Source: JBQLZO01 sp052168315 (GTDB lineage: Bacteria > Planctomycetota > Phycisphaerae > Phycisphaerales > UBA1924). Taken from it: DNA of 64,000 nucleotides. Positions 51,839 to 61,392 of this stretch are shown in pieces. The DNA is taken from contig JBQLZO010000028.1 in the NCBI GenBank assembly GCA_052168315.1, positions 62,001 through 126,000 on the forward strand, given 5' to 3'. The first letter of the stretch is position 1, and each line of letters starts with the position of its first letter. Made by a program: the position numbers and the translations under genes. The notes under the pieces were generated by a model. The model searched no databases. It was not told the DNA's origin and was given only the letters and a program-made list of their open reading frames with translations.

Positions 51839-53626
51839 TCAGTTGGCCGGCTTCAGCCAGACGCTCCGCCCGCGGATGCCGTCATCCGTGATCTCGAACT
51901 CAAACACCGTGTTGCCGACATGCTTCAGGATCGCATCGATGTTCGGCGGATTCTTCATCCATTCCGGCATGTTCGCCAGCTCCTCCTCGATCATCTCCTT
52001 GCGCCAGTCGTCGAATTCGGGGTCATCGCCGAACATCGCCGTCACGCGCTCGCGGATGATCGCCTCCTGGTTCTTCCACATCCACTCCGCGTGCCGGAGC
52101 GTCTGGCGCATGTCCGTCCACCCGAAGGAGAGACCCTCGTTGGCCACCGCGGACATCGCGCTGGTGAACGCCTCCTCCTGGGCCAGCCCGCCTGCCCGGT
52201 CGGCCTGGCGGAGCGCATCCTCGATCGCCTGGGGCGAGCCGAAGTACGCGAAGTTCCCGGCCGCGGCGATCGCGATGTCGATCGGGAGCATCATCCCGCC
52301 CCCGTCGGGCATCGCCCAGATCTGGTTGCCCTGGAAGTCGCGGGCCTCCATGCCGAGCATCGGCGCGAATCCGGCCAGCGCTCCCATGAACTCATCGCGG
52401 CTCTTCAGATCGATCGCCACGAGGTTCCGCTCCGAGGTCGCCGAGAGCGGGCGGGTGAACGACTGCACCGCGTAGATCCGCGTGCCCAGCGAGTTCAGGA
52501 TCGGCCCGACGGTCTGCTCGATCATCGGCAGCTGCCCGGCCATCATCTGCATGTTCGGATCCTCCGAGCCCTCCACGACCTGCCGCAGCAGCGGGAGCAG
52601 CCCGGAGATGTTGAACTGGTACATGCCCACAGACGCCGCATCCGCGTTCGCGAACGCCGGCGGCTGGAACCGCGCGGGAGGCACATCGATCAGCGTGAGC
52701 AGGCCCTTCTTCTGGCCCACCAGCACACCGAAGGTCTGCTCCATCATCCCGGCCCGCGGCTCCATGTTCAGCCCGATCGACGCGGCCCGGACCTCGAGCA
52801 GGCCCAGCTTCTCGAGCATGTCCAGCGGGATCATCGACTCGTCCATGTCCGCGAGGCGCTGGGTGAGCGAGAACAGCGGCTTGTTCAACAGCGCCGCGTA
52901 CGCCTGCACGCCGCCCGGGTGCTGCGCCAGCGTGGCCGCCAGATCGGCCGAGTCCGCGGCCGAGTCGATGTCCCGACCGCCCAGCGCATCCAGCGCGTTC
53001 TCGATCGCCGTCAGCGAGGTGCCCATCATGAGCACGCTGCCCGAGCGGACATAGTGCAACGCGTCCGGCTCCATCGAATCGGCGGGGTTCTCCCAGCCAT
53101 CATCATCTCCCGCGTCGACGCGGGTCAGCACGGTGATCTCGTGATCGCCGAAGTCGTCGTACGAGATCGTGAAGTTGCCCTCATCCTCTATGCGCTCGAT
53201 CATCGTGGCGACGGTCTCGGCCATCGTGTCCGCATCGTCGCCGAAGTCGCCGGCCATCATGAAGTTGATCACCCCCGCCTCCGGATCGCCCTCCGGCGCG
53301 CTGATCCACACCGCCGACCCGGCCATCCCCTGCGGGGCCCTCAGGTCGTCCATGGTCACATTGAATTCCTCGAGCCCGGACTCGATGTCCTCGAGCGCAT
53401 CGGCCGCGAAGTTCTCGAACCACTGGCGGAGCGAGGGATCGTTCCAGAGGTCCATCAGCCCCGTCCGCTCGAACGACGCCTTGACCGCCGAGAAGTTCGG
53501 GATGTTCACGAGAACCGCGGTATCGCTGGGAGCGATCTCCGCGAACGAAGAGGGCTTGGCGATCACCCCACCGGACACGGCCAGGCACACACCCCCGGCC
53601 GCAACGAACGACAACATACGCTGCAT
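51839..53626 (-). CDS. Exported DUF3352-like protein of unknown function
   Basis: 595 residues with a signal peptide (MLSFVAAGGVCLAVSGGVIA, cleavage after VIA). The mature protein opens SFAEIAPSDTAVLVNIPNFS and SFERTGLMDLWNDPSLRQW, a pattern common in planctomycete proteins of the DUF3352 group. No enzymatic motif is visible. Negative charge is high. ATG 53624-53626 is the start. It is closed by the strong terminator at 51721-51764, so it is a single-gene unit or the last gene after the protease, 266 bases upstream. Likely periplasmic. Confidence 0.75.
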   Translation of the reverse strand: MQRMLSFVAAGGVCLAVSGGVIAKPSSFAEIAPSDTAVLVNIPNFSAVKASFERTGLMDLWNDPSLRQWFENFAADALEDIESGLEEFNVTMDDLRAPQGMAGSAVWISAPEGDPEAGVINFMMAGDFGDDADTMAETVATMIERIEDEGNFTISYDDFGDHEITVLTRVDAGDDDGWENPADSMEPDALHYVRSGSVLMMGTSLTAIENALDALGGRDIDSAADSADLAATLAQHPGGVQAYAALLNKPLFSLTQRLADMDESMIPLDMLEKLGLLEVRAASIGLNMEPRAGMMEQTFGVLVGQKKGLLTLIDVPPARFQPPAFANADAASVGMYQFNISGLLPLLRQVVEGSEDPNMQMMAGQLPMIEQTVGPILNSLGTRIYAVQSFTRPLSATSERNLVAIDLKSRDEFMGALAGFAPMLGMEARDFQGNQIWAMPDGGGMMLPIDIAIAAAGNFAYFGSPQAIEDALRQADRAGGLAQEEAFTSAMSAVANEGLSFGWTDMRQTLRHAEWMWKNQEAIIRERVTAMFGDDPEFDDWRKEMIEEELANMPEWMKNPPNIDAILKHVGNTVFEFEITDDGIRGRSVWLKPAN

Positions 53627-53892
53627 GGAACACTCCCTTGCGAAGCTTGCTCATCCCGGATCCACCCTGCGTTCCGGCGCGCGGTGGATCCGGAATCACC
53701 GCTACCCGGCCTGATGACACATACGAATGGGCGATCATCGACGCTGCCGCGCCGCACGCCCCGCATCGCTCCGCCGACGGCGCAGCGCCGATCGGCGCCA
53801 CGCCCACAACGGAACTCACACCCCGCCCCGGCCCCCGTGCCCCGCGCCCCCCGGTGCCCAAAGCACGCCCCCGCATGGACTTGTGTTCGGGA

Positions 53893-55041
53893 TCAGGATC
53901 CCGAATTTTCGCCCCGACCCTCCGCATCGCCCCCGCCCGGCGCGGCGCTCGGTTCCGCGCCATCGGCCGTCCCATCTTTGAGCATGGGCGGGGCCCCAAA
54001 CTGAGACCTGAGCGGCGCCCGCTTGTAGTTGTGCCCGGAATTCGGGTTCTCCTTCGAGTACGCGAACGCCTCGTGGTTCCGCAGGAAGTCGCGGACATAC
54101 CGCGCCGGGATCGCGAAGCCCATGCCCTCGCCCAGCGGGATCTTCATGTTCGTCACCCCGATCGCCTCGCCCCGCAGGTTGAACAGCGGCCCGCCCGAGT
54201 TCCCCGGGTTGATCTCCGCCGTGGTCTGGATGAAGGTCAGTCCCTCGAAGTTCCGCTGCGTCGTCGCGATCACGCCCTGCGAGAGCGTCCGCTCCAGTCC
54301 CAGCGGGCTCCCGATCGCGAAGGTCACCTCGCCGGCCGTCAGGCTCTCCTCGCCCTGCACATACACCCAGGAGAACGGAAGCCCCTCGGGGTGCTTGAAC
54401 TTGATCAGCGCCAGATCGAGATGGTCGTTGGTCGCGATGATCTCCACATCCCGGATCTCCAGACGCGAGAAGTCCCGCTCCCGCCGCTGGAACACCGTCA
54501 CCGCGATGTCCTGCTCGCCCTGGATCACATGCGCATTCGTGATCGCGTACCCCTCCGGATCGATGATGAACCCGGATCCGAGCCCGGAAGGCGTCGAGAC
54601 CTTGATCACCGCCTCCCCGATCCGCTTGGCAAGCTCCCTCGGCGTCGACTCGGGCAACCCCGTCGCCGTGCGGAAGAACACATCCTCGGTCTGGCTCGCC
54701 AGCGCGGCGCTCTCATCGGCCCGGACGATCTCGCTCACGCGATTGCGCGGCACGGCCAGAACCTCGAACCCGATGTCCAGCCAGATCGTCTCGGCGGTCT
54801 CCTTCAGGATCGCTCCCGTCACCACCGACCCGTCGTTGAGGGTGATCGCATCATGGACCACGGGGGCCGCGGCATCGGAAGAATCGGTGCCGCCGGACCC
54901 GGACGGGACGCCCGCGCGCTCCGGGGCGGGGGTGTCCGAGTGCGCCCGAGGGGCACCGCCGAGGAAGAGCAGCGACGCTGCGAGTGCCGGAGCGAGCCCG
55001 CCGCCGAGCGGTCCCGCCTTCCAAAGGATGTGTCGTGCCAT
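53893..55041 (-). CDS. Exported trypsin-like serine protease (HtrA type, without PDZ)
   Basis: 382 residues. A signal peptide (LAPALAASLLFLGGAPRA) is followed by a low-complexity linker. A short beta-rich part (about 62-105: ITLNDGSVVTGAILKETAET and LAVPRNRVSEIV) has an LSm-like look. The protease domain carries the triad H171 (AITNAHVI), D209 (NDHLDLALIKF) and S282 (NPGNSGGPLFN). After the protease domain, only a polar 90-residue tail follows, without a PDZ domain. The stop lies 266 bases before the next minus gene. ATG 55039-55041 starts a normal signal peptide. Role: envelope quality control or processing by family analogy. Confidence 0.88.
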   Translation of the reverse strand: MARHILWKAGPLGGGLAPALAASLLFLGGAPRAHSDTPAPERAGVPSGSGGTDSSDAAAPVVHDAITLNDGSVVTGAILKETAETIWLDIGFEVLAVPRNRVSEIVRADESAALASQTEDVFFRTATGLPESTPRELAKRIGEAVIKVSTPSGLGSGFIIDPEGYAITNAHVIQGEQDIAVTVFQRRERDFSRLEIRDVEIIATNDHLDLALIKFKHPEGLPFSWVYVQGEESLTAGEVTFAIGSPLGLERTLSQGVIATTQRNFEGLTFIQTTAEINPGNSGGPLFNLRGEAIGVTNMKIPLGEGMGFAIPARYVRDFLRNHEAFAYSKENPNSGHNYKRAPLRSQFGAPPMLKDGTADGAEPSAAPGGGDAEGRGENSGS

Positions 55042-55247
55042 GCTTCGCTCATTCCCTTCCGCGGCCGAAACCGCTCGAGTCGCCTCCCCAGACGGCGCCC
55101 CCGCCTGCCGGTATACAGTACGCCGCGCCCGGCGGCATCACCGAGGGCCCGCATGGGAATCTCGCCCATGCGCCCATCCCGGCCGCCCGAACCGCGCCGC
55201 AACGCCCGGCTCTCCTCCCGCCGACACCCGAATCCGGAGTGTGCCCG

Positions 55248-57620
55248 ATGCCCAGGAACATCCATGCAGTCGCGCTGGCCGCGATCGTCCCGCTCGCCCT
55301 CGCCGCCCACGCCCCGGCCCAGTCCGGGGAATCTCTGGCGCAGTACTTCGGATTCGAGGACACCCGGGCCATCGTCGTGGACCCCGAGTTCGGACCCGTC
55401 ATCGCGGTGGACATCGACGGGGATGGCCTGAGCGACATCCTCGCGGTCAACAACCGCAAGTCAAGGATCGAAATCTTCCGCCAGCGATCCGAGCCGAAGT
55501 CCGACGCGGAGATGGAGTCCGACTTTCGGATCAACGAACTCCCGCCGTCCCGGTACTTCGACCGGTCGAATGTGTCGCTCGCGAACCGCGTCTCGGCCAT
55601 CCAGGCCTTCGATGTCAACGCCGACTCCCGGGTGGATCTCATCCTCGCGGGACGCCAGCCCAGCGAGCTGATCACCATGGTGCAGACCGAGCCGTTGTCG
55701 TTCGAGCAGGCCGGCACGCACCGGGTCCGCGACATCTCGGCCGCGCAGTTCGGCATGGTCATCGCCGACCTGATGGGCGGGCCGGGGCCGGAGCTGGGCG
55801 TGACCGCCGGCGATCGCGTGCATGTGTACGGGATCAGCTCGATCGGGCCGACGGGCGAGCCGACGATCCTCGGCTCCTCCTCCGGGCTCGCGGCGATCTA
55901 CGCGCGTGACTTCGACGGCGATGGGCTGACCGATCTGCTCGGCGCATACCCGGAGGACACCGCGCCCCTCCGGCTGTGGCTCCAGCAGCGCCCGCCCGAG
56001 AGCGCCGACTCCGGCGGCAAGCGTGGCTTCCTCGGTTCGGAGGTCCGTCTCGAGATGGCGCCGATCATCGAGGCCGAACCCATGGCCTTCCCCGGACGCG
56101 CCGCCTCGTCCGTCGCCGTGATCGAGCGCGCCAGCCGGCGGGTCGTCGTCTACGACTTCGAGAGGCAGACGATCGAGCTGGACCCGACCGAGCGGACCGA
56201 GCGCGATGCGCCCATGGTCGTCGGCGCGTTCAGCGGCGGCGCCGATCGCGATCGCTCCGTCGTCGTCGCCGACATCGACGGCGACGGGCTGACCGACCTG
56301 CTCGTCACACACCGCGCCGCCAATTCCATGGTCCTCCACCGCCAGCGCCCGGGCGTCGGGCTCGGGGATGGGCGCTCCTACGCGGCCCTGCAGAACCCCA
56401 AGACCCTCGCCGCCGGGCAGTGGGACACCGACCTGCCCCTCGAGGTGTTCGTGCTCTCCGAGGACGAGCGGACGGTGGGCGTGTGCAACTTCGACCCATC
56501 GACCGGATCGATGAGCGTGCCCGTGCCCCTCCCCATCGAGACCGCCGGCGCCACGCCCGTGGCGATGAATTACGCGCGGCTGAACGATGGGCCCGCCGTC
56601 GCAGTCGTTGTGCAGGACCGTCGCGACCATGTGCTCGAGCTGCACCGCCCGGGCGAGGGTTCGACGGTGCGCACGATCCCGCTGGCCGATGTCCGCCGAC
56701 CGCCGCAGTCGATCATCTCCGGCGACTTCGACCACGACGGCTTCACCGACCTCGCGCTGTTCACCCCGAACGAGCCGATGATCATGGTCCGCTCCGTGGA
56801 CAACCCCGATGCCGATCCGGAGGTGCTCAACGACCGCACCATGCGGAACTTCGGCATCGTCCAGGCCGCCGGCCCGTTCAACACCGCGCTGTTCGATGCC
56901 GATGGCGATGGGTACGACGAGCTGCTGATCGCCAACAAGAACACGATCCGCGCCTGCGCGTTCGATGTCGAGAAGGGCTGGTCGTTCATCGAGCAGATCG
57001 CGCTCGAGGATGCGAACGCGAACTTCACCGGTCTCGGCGTGCTCACCCGGGGCGACGACGAGACGAAGCGCCTGATCGCCGCGGATCGCCAGAACGGCCG
57101 CCTCGTGCTCATCGATCCGACGCCCGAGGATTGGTCGATCGCCGACCGCCTCCGGCTCGGCGGGTTCCAGGTCGACTCGATCAACGCCGGCGCCTTCGCG
57201 GGAGACAACGAGCCCTCGATCCTCGCCTTCGGGGAGCAGGGGTACGCGCTGGTGAAACTGGCCGGGCAGCGCGTCGCGCTCTCGGAGGTCGATGCCTACC
57301 GATCGGACGACGAACGCCGCTTCGAGCACGAACTGGCCAGCGGCGATGTCAACGGCGATGGATTCGTCGATCTCGTGGTGCTCGACGCGGGCGAGAACTT
57401 CATCTCGATCATGTCATTCTCCGAGTCGCGCCGCCTCCACGACGCGACCGAATTCAAGGTCTTCGAGTCGCGACTGTTCCAGAGCGGATTCGGCGGGCGC
57501 GGCCCGCAGGAGCCGCGCGCCGTGATCGTCCACGACCTCACCGGCGATGCGCGCGAGGACATCCTCGTGATCGTGCACGATCGCATGCTGCTGTACCCGC
57601 AGGCCACCCAGCCGCGCTGA
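55248..57620 (+). CDS. Secreted FG-GAP/VCBS-repeat protein
   Basis: 790 residues. A signal peptide (HAVALAAIVPLALAAHAPAQ) is followed by eight DxDGDG-like calcium-loop motifs at regular spacing: DIDGDGLSDIL (from residue 55), DVNADSRVDLIL, DFDGDGLTDLLG, DIDGDGLTDLLV, DFDHDGFTDLAL, DADGDGYDELLI, DVNGDGFVDLVV and DLTGDAREDILV. This is the pattern of an integrin-like beta-propeller. No enzyme domain is seen, so it may be an adhesin or surface-binding protein. ATG 55248 starts the signal peptide. It is divergent from the protease and converges on the dockerin-like gene with 22 bases between the stops. Confidence 0.9.
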   Translation: MPRNIHAVALAAIVPLALAAHAPAQSGESLAQYFGFEDTRAIVVDPEFGPVIAVDIDGDGLSDILAVNNRKSRIEIFRQRSEPKSDAEMESDFRINELPPSRYFDRSNVSLANRVSAIQAFDVNADSRVDLILAGRQPSELITMVQTEPLSFEQAGTHRVRDISAAQFGMVIADLMGGPGPELGVTAGDRVHVYGISSIGPTGEPTILGSSSGLAAIYARDFDGDGLTDLLGAYPEDTAPLRLWLQQRPPESADSGGKRGFLGSEVRLEMAPIIEAEPMAFPGRAASSVAVIERASRRVVVYDFERQTIELDPTERTERDAPMVVGAFSGGADRDRSVVVADIDGDGLTDLLVTHRAANSMVLHRQRPGVGLGDGRSYAALQNPKTLAAGQWDTDLPLEVFVLSEDERTVGVCNFDPSTGSMSVPVPLPIETAGATPVAMNYARLNDGPAVAVVVQDRRDHVLELHRPGEGSTVRTIPLADVRRPPQSIISGDFDHDGFTDLALFTPNEPMIMVRSVDNPDADPEVLNDRTMRNFGIVQAAGPFNTALFDADGDGYDELLIANKNTIRACAFDVEKGWSFIEQIALEDANANFTGLGVLTRGDDETKRLIAADRQNGRLVLIDPTPEDWSIADRLRLGGFQVDSINAGAFAGDNEPSILAFGEQGYALVKLAGQRVALSEVDAYRSDDERRFEHELASGDVNGDGFVDLVVLDAGENFISIMSFSESRRLHDATEFKVFESRLFQSGFGGRGPQEPRAVIVHDLTGDAREDILVIVHDRMLLYPQATQPR

Positions 57621-57642
57621 TCCCCCCGGGCGCATCATCCCG

Positions 57643-58860
57643 TCAGTTGCAGCCGCACTTGTCGATGCCCGTGGCCCGCTTCGCGCACAGCGCATCCCAC
57701 ACGACCTCGCAGCAGAATGGATCGTCGCCGCACACGATCGCCTGGCACACCGGGTTGTCGCATCCCGGAGAATTCTGAGGCTCGCAGCACGAACTCACCA
57801 CCCCGCTCGGGCACAGCCCCGCTTCGCACGCGCTGCCCTCGCCCTGGAACACGCCGCCGATCGCCTGGCAGGTGTAGATCGAAAGCCCATCCTCGCAGGC
57901 GCCGTCATCGAAGCAGCAGGCGCCGAACGGGCCGCACTTGGTGCCGAAGGCGCTGAGCAGCAGGCCGAGATCATCCGAATCCGTGACGCCATCCCCGTTC
58001 GCATCCCCGACGCACGGGTGCACCGTGCATCCAAAGTCGCTGAGAAGGATGCTCAGGTCGTCCGAATCGACCACACCATCGAAGTTCAGATCGCCCGGGC
58101 ACTTGGGCGCGGGGAACGAGACGCCGTGGAGGATGATCTCGTAGAACTCGCCCGTCTCCGAGGGCACCACCCAATCGAAGATCGGCAGGTCCCCGCCGGG
58201 TCCATCCGGGCCGGAGACCTCATCGGGCGCATCGAATTGGAAGATCGGAAGCGGCGCCGAAGCCCCACCCGACAGCGGCTGTGAACTGGCGCCGGAGATG
58301 GCAAGGTAATACAGCCCCGGCTCGTTCAGAAACACGCCCGTGCCATCGCTGGACTCGCTGAACAGCGTGGCGCCACCGCCGCCGAAAGGCTCGCGATTCG
58401 CCAGCAGCCCCCGTCCGTCGGCCTTGAAGAGCCACAAAGCGCTCGGGAACGCCGCCGAACCCCCGAATTCCGGCGAAGTGCTGGCGATGAACTCCTGCGG
58501 CTCCTTGATGAGGATCAGGAACATGTCCTGAAAGTCGCCCTCGATCCCCGCGGCCGCGCCAACGCCGGTCAGCGAGCCGCGGATCTGGGCCATCGGGCCG
58601 CTCCCGGTCGGGATCCCCGCACTCGCGGGCAACGGACCCGCGTCGCCGATGGGTGGCTCTTCCCAGTCTGGCCCGCCAAAGGCCATGCCGCAGATCCCCG
58701 GCGCGATGGCCAGCACAACGCCGAGCGCGCACCGATCCCGCCTCCGGACGCTCGGGCGCGACTGATTGTCGGACGGTTCGTGCCGCGTCGGGCGATGCGC
58801 CGGCGCGCGACCCGCCATGCCAAGCGGGGCGCTCCGCCCCAAGGTCCGGAATAACCGCAT
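57643..58860 (-). CDS. Secreted protein with two dockerin-like repeats and Cys-rich tail
   Basis: 405 residues. After a long N-terminal region with a hydrophobic signal-like stretch (CALGVVLAIAPGICGMAFGG, about residues 45-64), the mature protein starts PDWEEPPIGDAGPLP. Two dockerin-like EF-hand motifs follow: GDLNFDGVVDSDDLSILLSD and GDANGDGVTDSDDLGLLLSA. The tail holds about 20 Cys, with CCFDDGACEDG and DPFCCEVVWDALCA patterns found in planctomycete and myxobacterial surface proteins. ATG 58858-58860 has GAGGAGA upstream; the distance from the ATG to the hydrophobic segment is unusually long, so the true start may be later. Function is unknown; a surface or matrix role is inferred. Confidence 0.82.
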   Translation of the reverse strand: MRLFRTLGRSAPLGMAGRAPAHRPTRHEPSDNQSRPSVRRRDRCALGVVLAIAPGICGMAFGGPDWEEPPIGDAGPLPASAGIPTGSGPMAQIRGSLTGVGAAAGIEGDFQDMFLILIKEPQEFIASTSPEFGGSAAFPSALWLFKADGRGLLANREPFGGGGATLFSESSDGTGVFLNEPGLYYLAISGASSQPLSGGASAPLPIFQFDAPDEVSGPDGPGGDLPIFDWVVPSETGEFYEIILHGVSFPAPKCPGDLNFDGVVDSDDLSILLSDFGCTVHPCVGDANGDGVTDSDDLGLLLSAFGTKCGPFGACCFDDGACEDGLSIYTCQAIGGVFQGEGSACEAGLCPSGVVSSCCEPQNSPGCDNPVCQAIVCGDDPFCCEVVWDALCAKRATGIDKCGCN

Positions 58861-59222
58861 GCTGATCTCCTCACTCTGAGCGATCCAGCGTACCACCGTT
58901 GCCCGCCGATTCAAACAGAATCCCGCCGGGAGAACCGCGGTTCCATGGCTGGATTCGTCGACGCGCCGTTGATCCGCGCGCCCCGATCCGGACATCCGCG
59001 AACGCTCCATGCCCGGCGATTCAAGGGCGCTGTTTGGGCTCACCCCTCCCATCGCCGCATGATCGCGATGTGATGCCAGTCGTCCTCACCGGGTCCCGGA
59101 CGAATTCTGAGATTCCGGTCGAGACCATCGAACCCAGCGCATAGCCTGCGCGCGCAGGGATTCCGGAACAGTCGGAATCAGTCAGAATCTCTGGTTCGAG
59201 AGAATGCGATTGGAGTTGCAAC
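58861..59222. other. 362-base intergenic region between divergent secreted-protein genes
   Basis: Contains the ribosome site of the dockerin-like gene (GAGGAGA, minus), a tandem 10-mer (59169-59188) and a GGAG ribosome site before the PEP-CTERM-like gene (plus). No gene or clear promoter hexamers were seen. Confidence 0.5.
59169..59188. repeat. Tandem 10-mer upstream of the PEP-CTERM-like gene
   Basis: CAGTCGGAAT (59169-59178) is followed directly by CAGTCAGAAT (59179-59188), nine of ten bases identical. It is 35 bases upstream of the ATG, where two turns of a regulator could bind or where it could sit in the 5' leader. Confidence 0.45.
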
Positions 59223-59933
59223 ATGATGCGCTTAACGCGATCGATGGCGATCGGAACGCTCATGACGGCCGTCGGCACGGCCTCGGGAGGGGTGCTCGTG
59301 CTGCCCGAGGGCGGGCTGCCACTGAATGTGATCATCGACGACACAGGGAGCGGACAGTTCCAGGTCGGTGACAAGATCGTCGACATCAAGTCCTTCGTCC
59401 CGACGAGCATCGAGGAGGACCAGATCACGGTCGCCCCCGTGCTGCTCGGCACCGAGTCGAAGCCGATCTACGGCTTCGATCTGCTCGGCGAGTGGACCGA
59501 TCTCCCCGGGGATGAGGATGCCTCCGGATTTAACTTCCAGTTCAATGTGACCGCGATGGATCCGGAGAAGCGGATCGTCGGGCTCGGCCTGTCGTTCAAT
59601 GGCTTCGCCACCGGCGAGAACGCGTTCGCCTCTGTCAGCGAAACCGTGTTCGAACCGGACTCCGGCGATCTGATCGACAACCTCGCCGTCTCCGCCGCGG
59701 CCGACACGCCGGAAGACGGATGGGTGCTCCAGGACCAGTTCGGCGTGGAGGAGCCGATGTTCGACAACGGTTTCCAGGACCTGAACATCGTCAAGGACTT
59801 CCAGATCTTCGCGGGCCCGAACGACACCGTGGGCACATCGCTCATCCGCCAGACCTTCGTCCAGATCCCCACCCCGGGCGCCTGGGGCCTGCTGGCGGGC
59901 GGCGGACTGATCGCGATGCGCCGACGGCGCTGA
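59223..59933 (+). CDS. Exported protein with PEP-CTERM-like sorting tail
   Basis: 236 residues. An N-terminal signal (RSMAIGTLMTAVGTASG) is followed by a beta-rich domain with no catalytic motif. The C-terminus reads QIPTPGAWGLLAGGGLIAMR then RRR: a Pro-containing motif, a hydrophobic stretch and a basic end. This is the layout of PEP-CTERM sorting signals processed by an exosortase, with PTP replacing the usual PEP. The tail is a family-type inference. ATG 59223 follows a GGAG ribosome site; ATG 59226 is a possible alternative. An intrinsic terminator lies 147 bases downstream. Confidence 0.82.
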   Translation: MMRLTRSMAIGTLMTAVGTASGGVLVLPEGGLPLNVIIDDTGSGQFQVGDKIVDIKSFVPTSIEEDQITVAPVLLGTESKPIYGFDLLGEWTDLPGDEDASGFNFQFNVTAMDPEKRIVGLGLSFNGFATGENAFASVSETVFEPDSGDLIDNLAVSAAADTPEDGWVLQDQFGVEEPMFDNGFQDLNIVKDFQIFAGPNDTVGTSLIRQTFVQIPTPGAWGLLAGGGLIAMRRRR

Positions 59934-60079
59934 TCGATGCGCCCCTCCGCGGCTCTGGAACAGTGAGAGAGACAGAGCCGGAGAGAAGTGAGATCGGAGG
60001 GAGAAGAGACCGGAGCGAGAGCGAGTGGGGGAGCCAGAGCGGGGCGGGGATGACATCCAGAACATCCCGAACATCGAGC

Positions 60080-60117
60080 GCACGCCGGTCCCCCCGACGG
60101 GGCCGGCGTGCTTTGCG
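60080..60117 (+). terminator. Intrinsic terminator after the PEP-CTERM-like gene
   Basis: GCACGCCGGTCCCC (60080-60093), loop CCGAC, GGGGCCGGCGTGC (60099-60111): a 13-bp stem with one bulged T, followed by TTTGCGTT. It lies 147 bases after the stop. Between the stop and it runs a long purine-rich (GA) stretch. Confidence 0.65.
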
Positions 60118-60204
60118 TTGGCATCCACCCTCACGCGCCCGACACCCCCACGCGCTGCGCATCGCATCGCATCTTGCAAGCCGGCGGGCGCCCGCACCGC
60201 CCGC

Positions 60205-61392
60205 TCACCCGGCATCGATCGTCAGGCCCACCAGCTTCCGCCCGCGGATCCGCTCGTTGCCAAGCTGCCCGCACGCGGCCATCGTCTCACGACCCTTCGT
60301 CCGCCGGTACTTGCAGAACTGGCCGTGCGATTCCAGGCGGCGCAGGAACGACCAGGTCGCCTCCTCCGTCGGCGCGGGCCACGGCGAATCCCGCCGCGGG
60401 TTGTATGGGATCACATTCACGCAGCACCGCACGGGCCTGAGCAGCGCCGCCAGCTCATCCGCGTGCTCCGGCGCATCGTTCACGCCCGGGATCAGCACAT
60501 ACTCGCAGCAGATCGCCGACGAGGAGCGCATCGGCCAGTCCACCAGCATCGGGATCAGCTCGCCCAGCGGCATCCCCCGGTTGATCGGCATGATCCGCGA
60601 CCGGATGGCATCGTTCGGCGCGTTGATCGACACGGCCAGGTTCAGCCGCTTCCACCCATCCTGCCGGATCCGCTCGCCCAGCAGCGCCAGCCCGTCCAGC
60701 CGACCCACGGTCGAGATCGTGATGTTCTTCATCGCGATCGCCGGCCCGCGATGATCCGTCAGGATCGCGATCGCCTCAAGCACGGCCTCGGCGTTGTCCA
60801 GCGGCTCGCCCATCCCCATGAACACAATGTTCTTGATCTCCGCCCCCAGCGCGTGCCGGGCCGCGTGCCACTGCGCGACGATCTCCCGCGGCTGCAGCGA
60901 GCGGATCAGCCCCATCTGGGCCGTCTCGCAGAACTCGCACCCCATCGCGCACCCGACCTGCGATGACACGCACAGCGTGAACGACCGCCCGCCCCGGTGC
61001 GCCATCGGGATGATCACCGATTCCGTCTCAAGATCATCCGGGAGCCGCGCATCGCCCGGCGCGCCCGGCGCCCGCCGATTGATGTTCTCCGCGTGCCGAG
61101 GCACCCGCAGCAGGAACTTCCGAACCTCCCCCTCCGCCGACTCGCTCGCATGCACCTTCACCGGCACCGGCGGGGCGGGCAGGGCGAACGGCAAAGAACC
61201 GGCATCCTCTCTGGTGGCACCGGTCTCTGACCGGTGTGCTCCATCACCCTGTGCACCCACCCCATCCCTGTAGAACCCCGCATACACCCCCAGCGCCCGC
61301 TCCCGCGGCACGCCCCAGGCCGCCGCCCGCTGGGCAAACGCGCTGTGAGTCAGCGACATCGGATCGAGGATGGAAACGCCGGCGATCTCCAT
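60205..61392 (-). CDS. rlmN: 23S rRNA (adenine2503-C2)-methyltransferase RlmN
   Basis: Radical-SAM methyltransferase acting on A2503 of 23S rRNA (and A37 of some tRNAs). 395 residues. CVSSQVGCAMGCEFC carries the Cx3Cx2C cluster (C148, C152, C155). NIVFMGMGEPLDN matches the GGEP-like region, and CGQL at the C-terminus (GRETMAACGQLG, C374) is the conserved second catalytic Cys. The N-terminal 100 residues contain an inserted variable stretch. ATG 61390-61392. It is divergent from the LpxH-like gene. Cfr is unlikely, given the chromosomal setting and the RlmN-like start, though the family is shared. Confidence 0.93.
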   Translation of the reverse strand: MEIAGVSILDPMSLTHSAFAQRAAAWGVPRERALGVYAGFYRDGVGAQGDGAHRSETGATREDAGSLPFALPAPPVPVKVHASESAEGEVRKFLLRVPRHAENINRRAPGAPGDARLPDDLETESVIIPMAHRGGRSFTLCVSSQVGCAMGCEFCETAQMGLIRSLQPREIVAQWHAARHALGAEIKNIVFMGMGEPLDNAEAVLEAIAILTDHRGPAIAMKNITISTVGRLDGLALLGERIRQDGWKRLNLAVSINAPNDAIRSRIMPINRGMPLGELIPMLVDWPMRSSSAICCEYVLIPGVNDAPEHADELAALLRPVRCCVNVIPYNPRRDSPWPAPTEEATWSFLRRLESHGQFCKYRRTKGRETMAACGQLGNERIRGRKLVGLTIDAG

